DNA from: Nocardia inohanensis NBRC 100128
GTDB taxonomy: Bacteria; Actinomycetota; Actinomycetes; Mycobacteriales; Mycobacteriaceae
Length of the DNA: 64,000 nt
Reading direction: 5' to 3'
Assembly: GCF_001612945.1 (NCBI RefSeq)
Contig: NZ_BDBK01000007.1
Coordinates: forward strand, 1 to 64,000
A program made the translations under genes and the position numbers. The notes beneath the pieces are model-generated. The model had not been told where the DNA came from. It saw only the letters and a program-made list of their open reading frames with translations, and did no database searches. This document shows, piece by piece, positions 26,603 to 35,443 of this stretch; the first letter of the stretch is position 1; each line of letters begins with the position of its first letter.

Positions 26603-26623
26603 GTCCAAATGGACAAGCGTCCA
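26603..26623. promoter_or_regulatory. TetR-type operator upstream of GH5 enzyme
   Basis: Three half sites overlap: GTCCA-AA-TGGAC (26603-26614) and TGGAC-AAGC-GTCCA (26610-26623). Read on the gene's strand, the second is TGGACGCTTGTCCA, 36-49 nt upstream of the ATG. It differs from the ceramidase operator TGGACGTTCGTCCA at two positions. Confidence 0.7.
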
Positions 26624-26766
26624 GCTTTGCGGGTGATCGTAGCCACAGAAACTCGGGTCTTGACCACGTTTCGCGAATCTCGATGTTGCACCACAGGCCG
26701 GGCTGTCGGTGCCATCGGGAACAATGGACCACGGCCCGTTCGAGGCCGGACTCACCAGGAGGTGCC

Positions 26767-28425
26767 GTGACCGACGGTCCGCTGATCGTTCAAAGTGACA
26801 AGACGCTGCTGCTCGAGGTCGACCACGAGTCGGCCGGCGCCGCGCGTCAAGCCATCGCGCCCTTCGCCGAACTGGAGCGCGCGCCCGAGCATGTGCACAC
26901 CTATCGCATCACTCCGCTGGCGCTGTGGAACGCGCGCGCCGCGGGCCACGACGCCGAGCAGGTGGTCGATGCGCTGGTGAACTTCAGCCGGTACGCGGTG
27001 CCGCAGCCGCTGCTGGTCGACATCGTCGACACCATGGCGCGCTACGGGCGGTTGCAGCTGGTCAAGCATCCGGCACACGGTCTGGTACTGGTCAGCCTGG
27101 ATCGCGCGGTGCTGGAAGAGATCCTGCGGCACAAGAAGATTCAGCCCATGCTGGGCGCGCGCATCGACGACGACACCGTCATCGTGCACCCCTCGGAGCG
27201 CGGGCGGATCAAGCAGATGCTGCTCAAGGTGGGCTGGCCGGCCGAGGACCTCGCGGGCTACGTCGACGGCGAAGCGCATCAGATCGATCTGGACTACGAC
27301 AGCAGCGACTGGCACCTGCGCGACTATCAGGAACTGGCGGCCGATTCGTTCTGGGCCGGCGGGTCGGGCGTGGTGGTGCTGCCGTGTGGCGCGGGCAAGA
27401 CCATGGTGGGCGCGGCGGCCATGGCCAAGGCCAAGGCGACCACGCTGATCCTGGTCACGAATACCGTGGCCGGGCGGCAGTGGCGGCGCGAGCTGCTGGC
27501 GCGCACCTCGCTGACCGAGGACGAGATCGGCGAGTACTCGGGTGAGCGCAAGGAGATCCGCCCGGTCACCATCGCCACCTATCAGGTGATCACGCGCAAG
27601 ACCAAGGGCGAGTACCGGCATCTGGAGCTGTTCGACAGCCGCGACTGGGGACTGGTCATCTACGACGAGGTGCACCTGCTGCCCGCGCCGGTCTTCCGGA
27701 TGACCGCCGATCTGCAATCGCGGCGCCGGCTCGGCCTGACCGCCACGCTGGTGCGTGAGGACGGGCGCGAGGGCGACGTCTTCTCGCTGATCGGCCCCAA
27801 GCGCTACGACGCGCCGTGGAAGGACATCGAGGCGCAGGGCTGGATCGCTCCGGCCGACTGTGTCGAGGTGCGGGTGACGCTCACCGATGCCGAGCGCATG
27901 GCGTATGCCGTCGCGGAGCCGGAGGAGCGCTACAAGCTCTGTTCGACGGCGCGCACGAAACTGCCGGTGGTGGAGTCGATCCTGGCGCAGCACAAGGGCT
28001 CCCCCGCGCTGGTCATCGGCGCGTACCTGGATCAGCTGGACGAGCTGGGCGAGCATCTGAACGCCCCGATCATCCAGGGTTCGACCCGCACCAAGGAGCG
28101 CGAGGAGCTCTTCGACGCCTTCCGGCGCGGGGAGATCCCGGTGCTGGTGGTCTCCAAGGTCGCCAACTTCTCCATCGACCTACCGGAAGCCTCTGTGGCC
28201 GTCCAGGTTTCGGGCACCTTCGGTTCCCGGCAGGAGGAGGCCCAGCGCCTGGGCCGGCTGCTGCGCCCGAAACACGATGGCGGCCAGGCTCACTTCTATT
28301 CGGTGGTGGCACGTGACACGCTGGATGCCGAATACGCCGCGCACCGGCAGCGTTTCCTTGCGGAGCAGGGGTATGCCTATCGCATCACCGATGCGGACGA
28401 CCTGCTGGGGCCGGCGATAGGATAA
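26767..28425 (+). CDS. XPB-type 3'-5' DNA helicase
   Basis: Superfamily 2 DNA helicase related to eukaryotic XPB/ERCC3. 552 residues from GTG 26767, with GGAGG directly upstream. An N-terminal damage-recognition-like domain (DKTLLLEVDHESAGAARQAI) precedes helicase domain 1 with Walker A GAGKT (208-212), a DEVH box (300-303) and the XPB-specific RED motif (330-332). Helicase domain 2 contains QGSTRTKERE and the arginine-finger motif QRLGRLLRP. M. tuberculosis Rv0861c is the counterpart. Cytoplasmic, probably in DNA repair. The next gene starts 37 bp downstream. Confidence 0.95.
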   Translation: MTDGPLIVQSDKTLLLEVDHESAGAARQAIAPFAELERAPEHVHTYRITPLALWNARAAGHDAEQVVDALVNFSRYAVPQPLLVDIVDTMARYGRLQLVKHPAHGLVLVSLDRAVLEEILRHKKIQPMLGARIDDDTVIVHPSERGRIKQMLLKVGWPAEDLAGYVDGEAHQIDLDYDSSDWHLRDYQELAADSFWAGGSGVVVLPCGAGKTMVGAAAMAKAKATTLILVTNTVAGRQWRRELLARTSLTEDEIGEYSGERKEIRPVTIATYQVITRKTKGEYRHLELFDSRDWGLVIYDEVHLLPAPVFRMTADLQSRRRLGLTATLVREDGREGDVFSLIGPKRYDAPWKDIEAQGWIAPADCVEVRVTLTDAERMAYAVAEPEERYKLCSTARTKLPVVESILAQHKGSPALVIGAYLDQLDELGEHLNAPIIQGSTRTKEREELFDAFRRGEIPVLVVSKVANFSIDLPEASVAVQVSGTFGSRQEEAQRLGRLLRPKHDGGQAHFYSVVARDTLDAEYAAHRQRFLAEQGYAYRITDADDLLGPAIG

Positions 28426-28462
28426 CTGGAGGATTAGCCTCCGGAAGGCGAGGGGAACGCAC

Positions 28463-29131
28463 GTGCGACGCTTCGAATTCGCGGTTGACCGTGAGCATGC
28501 CAGGGCGGTCAACGAAGTAGTCGCCGACCTGCGGCGGCTGCGGGTGCTCGCGATCGGGGTGGCGGTGCTGCTGGGCGTCGGCACGGCGTTCCTGGTCTGG
28601 CTGAATCACCCGTGGTCGTATCTGCTGGCGGTGGCCTTCCTGCTGGGTGCGACGACGGCGCTGTTCATCGGCTTGTGGACCCCGTACCGGGGACGGGTGG
28701 AAAGGCTGTACGCCTCGGGTGAACTGGTGCCCGCGGTGGTGTCGGAGACCAACGGCAAGGGCGCGACCCTGCTGGCCCTGATCGATGTGGCCAAGCCGAA
28801 CACCGACGGCCCGCGCTACGCCCTGGTCACCCGGACCGTGCGCTCCCTACCCGGCCACCGCGCCCGCGAAGGGGAACGCGTCCCCGCCGTCACCGTCCGC
28901 ATCGACCGCGCCCCCGGTTCGGTCGGCGACCTGTGGCAGTCGGTCAGCGCCATGCCGATCGCCTGGGGCACCCGGGACCTCAACATCATCGCCCGCGCCC
29001 GCACCGCCATCCGGGAAGTCGAATGGCAGCTGCTGACCGACAATCTGGACCTGGCGGCCAAGGTGCGGCGAGTGGACGCCAAACGCCTGCTCCTGGACCC
29101 CCGCCAACTCCCCGAAGAGCTACGCGGATAA
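28463..29131 (+). CDS. DUF3239 membrane protein
   Basis: 222 residues. Two transmembrane helices (VLAIGVAVLLGVGTAFLVWL and YLLAVAFLLGATTALFIGLW) are followed by a cytoplasmic domain (LVPAVVSETNGKGATLLALIDVAK ... PIAWGTRDLNIIARARTAIREVEW) typical of the DUF3239 family. Function unknown. GTG start 37 bp after the XPB stop, same strand, so co-transcription is likely. Confidence 0.78.
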   Translation: MRRFEFAVDREHARAVNEVVADLRRLRVLAIGVAVLLGVGTAFLVWLNHPWSYLLAVAFLLGATTALFIGLWTPYRGRVERLYASGELVPAVVSETNGKGATLLALIDVAKPNTDGPRYALVTRTVRSLPGHRAREGERVPAVTVRIDRAPGSVGDLWQSVSAMPIAWGTRDLNIIARARTAIREVEWQLLTDNLDLAAKVRRVDAKRLLLDPRQLPEELRG

Positions 29132-29235
29132 GACGCCTTCGCCACGAAGAACCGGCCTTCTCGCGCTCGGCATTTCGACGGAAGTCCGCGAGAACCCGAA
29201 TCGGGATCGCGGCGGAACCCGCGAATCCCGCGGTT

Positions 29236-29260
29236 GGGGTTTCAGGGGAACCCCTGAGAG
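29236..29260. repeat. GGGGTTTCAGGGG palindromic repeat
   Basis: GGGGTTTCAGGGG, AA, CCCCTGAGAG. The centre CAGGGG-AA-CCCCTG is a perfect stem. Same element as at 63025 (reversed) and related to 7035-7128. It lies in the 202-bp gap after the DUF3239 gene. Confidence 0.7.
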
Positions 29261-29321
29261 TCCAGAGAGTTTGCAATTCCGGAGAGTTCGTAATCCCAGC
29301 GAATTCGCTTGCGCTACTTCG

Positions 29322-29333
29322 TAGAATGATTCG
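29322..29333 (+). promoter_or_regulatory. Candidate leaderless promoter of lysE1
   Basis: TAGAAT (29322-29327), 6 nt, then ATG 29334. No ribosome site. Confidence 0.45.
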
Positions 29334-29972
29334 ATGATCCCAGCTTCACACCTGCTGGCGTTCGTCGTCGCAGCAACCGTCATCATCGTGATTCCCGGGC
29401 CGGGGGTGCTTTTCGTCATCGGCCGGGCACTGACCGACGGTCGGCGGGCGGCCCTGTTGTCGGTGGCCGGGCATGCGATCGGCGTGCTGGTGGTGTTGTG
29501 CCTGGTCGCGGCCGGGCTCGGCACGATCCTGGCGGCCTCGGCCGTCGCGCTCACGGTGGTGAAGCTCGCGGGCGCGCTCTACCTGGTCTACCTGGGTATA
29601 CAGGCGATTCGCGAGCGCCGCTCGCTGCGCGAGGCACTGATGTCCAAGACCGAGACCCTGCGTGGGCGGCGGCTCTTCCGGCAAGCCATCCTGGTCGGCC
29701 TGTCCAACCCGAAGGCCATCATCTTCTTCTCCGCCGTGCTGCCGCAGTTCGTGGATCCCGATTCCGGCCCCATGCCACTGCAATTGCTCATTCTCGGCGT
29801 CATCTTCCTGCTGATCGCCATGGTCTCCGACAGCGCCTGGGGCCTGGCCGCCGGCATCGCGCGCGAATGGTTCGCACGCTCGCCCAAGCGCCTGGAGGCG
29901 GTCGGCGGCGCGGGCGGCGTCATGATCATCGGGCTGGGCGCCAGCGTGGCCGTGTCAGGTACGAGTAACTGA
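29334..29972 (+). CDS. LysE family exporter 1
   Basis: 212-residue membrane protein of the LysE/RhtB amino-acid exporter family. The family signature near the N terminus reads VIPGPGVLFVIGRALTDGRRAAL, and GLSNPKAIIFFSAVLPQFVD marks the conserved central loop. About six hydrophobic helices. Substrate cannot be read from the sequence. Not closely similar to the second LysE protein at 31467, which is in the opposite orientation. Confidence 0.88.
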   Translation: MIPASHLLAFVVAATVIIVIPGPGVLFVIGRALTDGRRAALLSVAGHAIGVLVVLCLVAAGLGTILAASAVALTVVKLAGALYLVYLGIQAIRERRSLREALMSKTETLRGRRLFRQAILVGLSNPKAIIFFSAVLPQFVDPDSGPMPLQLLILGVIFLLIAMVSDSAWGLAAGIAREWFARSPKRLEAVGGAGGVMIIGLGASVAVSGTSN

Positions 29973-30034
29973 TAAAACCGGCGGCTAGGCTCGCGGGGGC
30001 AGCGGATCGCGGGCGAGAAGGGTTGGCCGAGCAT

Positions 30035-31441
30035 ATGAGGCACGGGTGGCGGCGGTACACGATGCTGGGCGCCGCGCTGCTGGCGGTGGCGAGTACGGTT
30101 CCCGCGCAAGCGGATACGGCCGACCCGTTCACCGGTGCGCCCGGGCTGGACGACCCCTACTACCCGCTCGACGGTAACGGCGGTTACGACGCCAAGCATT
30201 ACGACGTCACCATCGGCTATGCCCCCGACACCCATGTCCTCACCGGATCGACCCGCGTCGAGGCCACCGCCACCCAGGCCCTGCGCACCCTGAACCTGGA
30301 TTACAGCGGTCCCGCGGTGTCCAAGGTGTCGGTGAACGATCTCCCCGCCTGGTTCGACCGCACCGGCGAACACGAGCTGGTGATCACCCCGTTGCTGCCG
30401 CTGCTGCCCGGCCTGCCCTTCACCGTCCAGGTCGAGTACGCGGGCGAGGTGACCTCCACCGAGGGCGAAGGCTGGGTGCTCTCCCCCAGCGGGAGCGCTT
30501 TCGTTGCGGGCGAACCACACTCGGCGACCAGCTGGTACCCGCTCAACGACACCCCCATGGACAAGGCCACTTTCAGCCTGCACGCCACGGTGCCGCAGGA
30601 GTGGGAGGTGGTGTCGATCGGGGTCCGCACGGGTGACGCGGTGCGGGGCGGCAGCCGCACGGTGGATTGGGAGATGCGCGCGCCCGTCATCGGGTACCTG
30701 ACCACCATCGCCATCGACCGGTTCGAATTCCTGGAGCAGCGGGCCGCCGACGGCACCCCGTTGCTCAGCGCTTTCGCCCCCGATGCGATCAAGGCGCGCG
30801 AGGTGGAGTCGCGGCTGCCGGAGATCCTGGCTTTCGAGGCCGAGCTGTACGGCCCGTATCCGTTCGAGGCCGGCGGCGGCATCTACGTCGATTCCGACCT
30901 GCCGTTCTCGCTGGAAACCCAGTCGCGCCCCATCTACGCGCCGTGGACCGACCTGAACACGGTGGTGCACGAGATCGCCCATCAGTGGTGGGGCGACTCC
31001 ATGTCCGTGCAGCAGTGGTCCGATATCTGCCTGAACGAATGCTTCGCCAGCTATACCGCCGACTACCTGTGGAAGGAACGCAAGGAGGGCGAGGACGTCG
31101 ACCAGCAGTACCGCGACACCGTCGCCAAGTACCGCGACGAGCCCAGGTTCTGGCAGTACGCGCTGGCGAATCCCGGTGTGGGCGACGAGTTCACCTCGGT
31201 CTACTCGCGCGGCCCGCTGTTCCTGCACGCCCTGCGCCACAGCATCGGTGACGAGGTCTTCTTCCCCGCCGTCCGCGATTTCGTGACCGCGCACAAGTAC
31301 GGCAACGCGTCCATGCCGGAGTTCCGGAAGTTCCTGCAATCGCGCACCCAGCACGACCTGACCGGTTTCCTGGCCGCCTGGCTGGACCGCACCGAGCCGC
31401 CCGCCGACGAATACCTCTACCCCGGCACCCTGCGCCCCTGA
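30035..31441 (+). CDS. Secreted M1-family metallopeptidase
   Basis: Zinc aminopeptidase-like enzyme of 468 residues. Signal peptide YTMLGAALLAVASTVPAQA. The first half is the M1 N-terminal beta domain (KHYDVTIGY ... LTGSTRVEATAT). The zinc site is HEIAHQWWGD with the third ligand Glu in LNECFASYTADYLW, 18 residues downstream. The usual GAMEN exopeptidase motif is replaced by SLETQSRPIY, as in other secreted actinobacterial M1 enzymes. It lacks the C-terminal helical domain of long aminopeptidases. ATG 30035 was preferred over an in-frame TTG 12 nt earlier, which abuts AAGGG too closely. Converges with lysE2. Confidence 0.92.
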   Translation: MRHGWRRYTMLGAALLAVASTVPAQADTADPFTGAPGLDDPYYPLDGNGGYDAKHYDVTIGYAPDTHVLTGSTRVEATATQALRTLNLDYSGPAVSKVSVNDLPAWFDRTGEHELVITPLLPLLPGLPFTVQVEYAGEVTSTEGEGWVLSPSGSAFVAGEPHSATSWYPLNDTPMDKATFSLHATVPQEWEVVSIGVRTGDAVRGGSRTVDWEMRAPVIGYLTTIAIDRFEFLEQRAADGTPLLSAFAPDAIKAREVESRLPEILAFEAELYGPYPFEAGGGIYVDSDLPFSLETQSRPIYAPWTDLNTVVHEIAHQWWGDSMSVQQWSDICLNECFASYTADYLWKERKEGEDVDQQYRDTVAKYRDEPRFWQYALANPGVGDEFTSVYSRGPLFLHALRHSIGDEVFFPAVRDFVTAHKYGNASMPEFRKFLQSRTQHDLTGFLAAWLDRTEPPADEYLYPGTLRP

Positions 31442-31466
31442 CCCGCCGGGCGGGCCACGACATTCG

Positions 31467-32111
31467 CTAGGCGGGCAGCGGCCGCGCCCGATCGCCGGCC
31501 ACCAGCACCGCCATCGCGCCCAGCACGGTCCCGGTGACGTAGCGCTGCGCCCGCAACCAGAGCGGCCGCCCCGCAAGGAAACTCGCGACCCCGCCCGCCC
31601 CGACCACGATCAACGCGTTGACGCCCAGGGCGATGACGATCTGCACCGACCCCAGGCACAGGCTTTGCAACCACACCCGCCCCTGCTCGGGCGCGACGAA
31701 CTGCGGAATCAACGCCATATACATGATGGCGATCTTCGGATTCAGCAGATTGGTCACCAGCCCCATGGTGAACAACCGCCGCACCGGATCCGCGGGCAGC
31801 ACATCCGGCGTGAACACCGAAACCCCGCCCGGCCGTACAGCTTTCCAAGCCAGCCAAGCCAGATACCCCGCCCCGGCCAGCTTCAACGCCAGATACAACG
31901 CCGGCACCGCCGCGAACACCGCCGTGATCCCCACCGTCGCCGCGGTCAGATAGACCCCGAACCCCACCGCGACCCCCGCCAGCGACACCATCCCGGCCCG
32001 CCGCCCCTGCGACACCGTCCGCGACACCAGGTACATCATGTTCGGCCCCGGCGTCAGCACCATCCCCAGCGCCGCCGCCGAAACCCCCAGCACAGCCGTA
32101 ATCCCGATCAC
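31467..32111 (-). CDS. LysE family exporter 2
   Basis: 214-residue LysE/RhtB-type transporter: VLTPGPNMMYLVSRTVSQGRRAG near the N terminus, TNLLNPKIAIMYMALIPQFV in the middle, and about six transmembrane helices. GTG start with GGAGAGG upstream, unlike lysE1. Substrate unknown. Confidence 0.88.
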   Translation of the reverse strand: MIGITAVLGVSAAALGMVLTPGPNMMYLVSRTVSQGRRAGMVSLAGVAVGFGVYLTAATVGITAVFAAVPALYLALKLAGAGYLAWLAWKAVRPGGVSVFTPDVLPADPVRRLFTMGLVTNLLNPKIAIMYMALIPQFVAPEQGRVWLQSLCLGSVQIVIALGVNALIVVGAGGVASFLAGRPLWLRAQRYVTGTVLGAMAVLVAGDRARPLPA

Positions 32112-32333
32112 AATCCGCCTCTCCGCGACTTCAGCGGACGGCTGAGAGCCGCCGTCTCGAGCTGTGCACCCGTTCCTGCGGTCGGGCGGATGCCCGAATT
32201 CAGGACGTACCCTTCTCGACCGAAATCAGTTGTCGCTGAGGGTGACGAGGGTATCGCCCGTTGATCCTGCCCTGCCCTGCCCGCCCTGTCGCGATCCAGT
32301 TCCGCACCACTGGCTCGGTCGACAATGCACCGC
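32112..32333. other. Gap between lysE2 and dapC
   Basis: 222 bp with no supported gene, hairpin or repeat. It holds the lysE2 promoter region and the 3' end of the dapC transcript. Confidence 0.4.
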
Positions 32334-33509
32334 TCAGGCCGGGGCGTGGGCGGCTCGCAGGCGGCGGACGCCCTCGGCGAGGGTCTCCTCCTTCTTGCAG
32401 AAGGTGAAGCGGATGAGGTGGTTCCAGGACGCCTTGTCGTCGGCGAAGACGCTGACGGGGACGGCTGCGACGCCGAGGCGGGCGGGGAGTTCGCGGCAGA
32501 AGGCGTAGGCGTCGGCGGCGCCGAGGGGGGTGATGTCGGCGCAGACGAAATAGGTTCCGTCGCTGCGTTTTACGGCGAAGCCGGCGTCGCGGAGGGCGGC
32601 GGAGAGGCGGAGGCGTTTCTCGGAGATGGTGTCGCGGAGAGCGGCCACCCATTGCTGTTCGTTTTGCAGCGCGTGGGCCACGGCCGGCTGGAAGGGGCCG
32701 CCGCCTACGAAGGTGAGGAATTGCTTGGCGGTCAGGACGGCGTCGAGCAGCGGGGCGGGGGCGCAGGCCCAGCCGATCTTCCAGCCGGTGACGCTGAAGG
32801 TCTTGGCCGCGCTGGAGATGACGACGGTGCGGTCGAACATGCCGGGCAGCGTGGAGATGCTGATGTGCTCGTGACCGTCGAAGTAGAGGTGCTCGTACGC
32901 CTCGTCGGACATGACGATCAGATCGTGTTCGATGGCGAGCTGCGCGATGGCGGTCAGGTCGGCGCGGGACAGCACGGCGCCGGTGGGGTTGTGCGGCGTA
33001 TTCAGCATCAGCAGCCGGGTATTCGGGGTGATGGCGGCGCGCAGGCTGTCCAGGTCGAGCGCGAAACCGTCGCCGTCCGGCACCAGCCGCGCGGTGCGGC
33101 GCTGAGCGCCGGCCATGGCGATCGCGGCCGCGTAGGAGTCGTAGTACGGCTCGATCAGCACCACCTCCCGGCCGGGCTCGACCAGACCGAGCACGGTGGC
33201 GGCGATGGCCTCGGTGGCGCCGACGGTAACCAGGACTTGGCTGTCCGGGTCGTAGTGGGTGCCGTAGCGCCGCGCCCGATCCGCCGCGACGGCCTGGCGC
33301 AGCGCGGGCACGCCCCGCCCGGGCGGGTACTGGTTGAACCCGTCGGCGATGGCCTGCCGAGCCACCTCGAGCATGCCGGCCGGACCGTCCGAGTCCGGGA
33401 ATCCCTGCCCGAGATTGACCGCGCCGTGCCGGACGGCGAGCTCGGTCATCTCCGCGAAAATGGTGGAGGCGAAGGGGCGCAGGCGGGCGACGGTCGGTAT
33501 CTGCGGCAT
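32334..33509 (-). CDS. dapC: N-succinyldiaminopimelate aminotransferase (DapC)
   Basis: PLP-dependent class I/II aminotransferase of the lysine/diaminopimelate pathway. 391 residues. VNLGQGFPD near the N terminus, NTPHNPTGAVLS, MSDEAYEHLYFDG and the PLP lysine in ISSAAKTFSVTGWKIGWA are clear, and RFTFCKKEETLAEG lies at the C terminus. It closely resembles mycobacterial DapC (Rv0858c), which sits near Rv0861c there too. ATG 33509 was chosen: TATTCT lies 6 nt upstream on the minus strand, suggesting a leaderless mRNA. Upstream extension of the frame is unrelated to the family. A KAT/glutamine transaminase activity is an alternative. Confidence 0.88.
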   Translation of the reverse strand: MPQIPTVARLRPFASTIFAEMTELAVRHGAVNLGQGFPDSDGPAGMLEVARQAIADGFNQYPPGRGVPALRQAVAADRARRYGTHYDPDSQVLVTVGATEAIAATVLGLVEPGREVVLIEPYYDSYAAAIAMAGAQRRTARLVPDGDGFALDLDSLRAAITPNTRLLMLNTPHNPTGAVLSRADLTAIAQLAIEHDLIVMSDEAYEHLYFDGHEHISISTLPGMFDRTVVISSAAKTFSVTGWKIGWACAPAPLLDAVLTAKQFLTFVGGGPFQPAVAHALQNEQQWVAALRDTISEKRLRLSAALRDAGFAVKRSDGTYFVCADITPLGAADAYAFCRELPARLGVAAVPVSVFADDKASWNHLIRFTFCKKEETLAEGVRRLRAAHAPA

Positions 33510-33704
33510 GTCCGGAGAATAGTCGACGGATGCCGCCGCCTCCGGCAGCCCGCAGCCGCCACGACACCATAGCGAACGGCTATTTCCACCTTCGCGCCGC
33601 GCCGTGCGGAGCACGCCGCACATGATTCGGCGCGGTCGCGAAACTCGCGGCCGCGCCGGTCATTTATCGGATGCCGCCCCCACGCCAGTGGCCACCCCGC
33701 CAAG

Positions 33705-34628
33705 TCAGTGCGGCACCCGAATGCCCTTCAGCTTAGCCGGATTGACCAGATCGTAAGCGCCCCAAATTTTTCCGTCTTTCACCGTGAAACCGAAGACCCG
33801 GGTGGGCGTGCCGGTGTACCCGTCGCCGGATGCCCGCTCGTGCACCAGCAGCCCCAATTGCCCGTTCACCAGCACGAATTCGACCGCCGCGGCCAATTGC
33901 GCCGGATCGCCGATCCCGTGCAGCCGCTGAATGCCGAGCCACAGCCGGGCCACCTTCTCCGGGCCCGCGACCACATTGATCGCGGTGGAGGTGGTGCCGC
34001 CCGCGTCCCCGACGCTGTGCACCTCCGGATGCAGCAGCGCCACAACGGCATCCATATCCGCCCGCTCCAGCGCGCCGAGCAACTGCCGCACCAGCGCTTC
34101 GTGCTCCTCGTCGGCGACGGGTTCGGGCGTCCGCGCCGCGGCCTTGCGCGCCCGCACCGCCAGCTGCCGCGCGGCATCGGCCGAAATCCCTAGAATCGCA
34201 CCGATTTCATCGAACGGCACCGCGAAGCCCTCGTGCAGTACGAAGGCCACCCGCTGCGGCGGCGTCAGCCCGTCCAGCACCACCAGCGCCGCGAATCGGT
34301 AGTCCTGTTTCCGTACCAGCGCCGCCAGCGGATCCGGTGAACCGGAGGGTTGCCACGCGGTCACGATCGGCTCCGGGAGCCATTGCCCCACATACTTTTC
34401 CCGGCGCGCCGACGCGCTGCGCAACCGGTCCAGGCAGATGCGCGAGACCACCGTGGTCAGCCACGCCCGCAGGTCCTCGATCTCGTGCTGCCGCGCCACC
34501 GCGAGCCGTAACCAGCTCTCCTGCACCGCGTCCTCGGCATCGGCGACGCTGCCGGTCAACCGGTAGGCCACCGAGAGCAGATGCGGCCGATTGGTTTCGA
34601 ACAGATCGGCGAGAAGAGCGGCTACCAC
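33705..34628 (-). CDS. sigJ: SigJ/ECF41-type sigma factor
   Basis: Extracytoplasmic-function RNA polymerase sigma factor with a fused C-terminal NTF2/SnoaL-like domain, 307 residues. Region 2 reads LLSVAYRLTGSVADAEDAVQESWLRL, region 4 FVLHEGFAVPFDEIGAILGISADAARQLAVRARK. The C-terminal domain carries VHSVGDAGGTTSTAINVVAG, the position of the ECF41 DGGGK signature. Such extensions regulate the sigma factor in cis. GTG 34628 was chosen because TAGCAT lies exactly 7 nt upstream; the longer frame has no family similarity. No COE-type partner gene is adjacent. Confidence 0.88.
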   Translation of the reverse strand: MVAALLADLFETNRPHLLSVAYRLTGSVADAEDAVQESWLRLAVARQHEIEDLRAWLTTVVSRICLDRLRSASARREKYVGQWLPEPIVTAWQPSGSPDPLAALVRKQDYRFAALVVLDGLTPPQRVAFVLHEGFAVPFDEIGAILGISADAARQLAVRARKAAARTPEPVADEEHEALVRQLLGALERADMDAVVALLHPEVHSVGDAGGTTSTAINVVAGPEKVARLWLGIQRLHGIGDPAQLAAAVEFVLVNGQLGLLVHERASGDGYTGTPTRVFGFTVKDGKIWGAYDLVNPAKLKGIRVPH

Positions 34629-34719
34629 CGACCGAATGCTACGGATATGGACGAACACGACCGCCACCGGTCTCGGAAACCCGCTACCCCGGGCCCGATT
34701 CCCATGCCAGCATGACTCG

Positions 34720-35301
34720 ATGGACCCGCACGCCCTGACCGACGGAACGGTGTGGCTGTCGCCGCCGACCGTGCTGGATATCGATGCCATCACCGCCTGC
34801 TGCCAGGAGCCGTCCATTCCGGAGTGGACGACCATGCCGTCCCCCTACCATCGCGCCGATGCCGAGAAGTTCGTCTACGACTTCGTCCTCTCGGGCTGGG
34901 CCGGCGGTTCGCCCACCTGGGCGCTGCGCCGCGGCGAGGCGGAACCGGTGGTCGGCATGATCGGGTTGAGCCATATCGATTCGCGGCGCGAGTCGGGTTC
35001 GGCCGAGGTGGGGTACTGGATGTCGGCGGCGGCGCGCGGCTCGGGCCTGATGACGCGCGCGCTGAATCTGGTCTGCGCGGCGGGTTTCGAGCGTTCGTTC
35101 CTGGCGCTGGAGCGCATCGAATGGCGCGCCATCGTGGGCAATCACGCCTCCGCGGCGGTGGCGCGCCGGTGCGGTTTCCGCTACGAGGGCCTGCTGCGCG
35201 GCGGTTGCGTGCAGCGCGGCGTGCGCCGCGACAGCTGGATCGCCGGTCGTCTGCGCACCGATCCGCCCGGTCCCGCGCCGGACTGGCCGGCGGGAGTGTG
35301 A
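34720..35301 (+). CDS. RimJ/RimL-like GNAT acetyltransferase
   Basis: 193 residues, GNAT fold of the ribosomal-protein Ser/Ala acetyltransferase group: SAEVGYWMSAAARGSGLMTRAL (acetyl-CoA loop), RIEWRAIVGNHASAAVARRCGFRYEGLLRG (typical C-terminal motif) and RDSWIAGRL. Divergent from the SigJ-type gene. Its substrate is unknown. Confidence 0.88.
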   Translation: MDPHALTDGTVWLSPPTVLDIDAITACCQEPSIPEWTTMPSPYHRADAEKFVYDFVLSGWAGGSPTWALRRGEAEPVVGMIGLSHIDSRRESGSAEVGYWMSAAARGSGLMTRALNLVCAAGFERSFLALERIEWRAIVGNHASAAVARRCGFRYEGLLRGGCVQRGVRRDSWIAGRLRTDPPGPAPDWPAGV

Positions 35302-35338
35302 GGGGTGGCCAGGTCATTCCGGGGTGGCCGTTGATACG

Positions 35339-35378
35339 CGTCCGGCGCACCCCCGCCGGACTGGGGGTGCGCCGGACG
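35339..35378. terminator. 16-bp bidirectional hairpin
   Basis: CGTCCGGCGCACCCCC (35339-35354) pairs perfectly with 35363-35378 around an 8-nt loop, between the convergent GNAT and DAHP synthase genes. Confidence 0.75.
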
Positions 35379-35443
35379 ACTGGCGCGCGTCGAACCGCTT
35401 GCGGGCGAGGGTTTCTCACCCCGCGGACGAGCGCGGGTCTATT

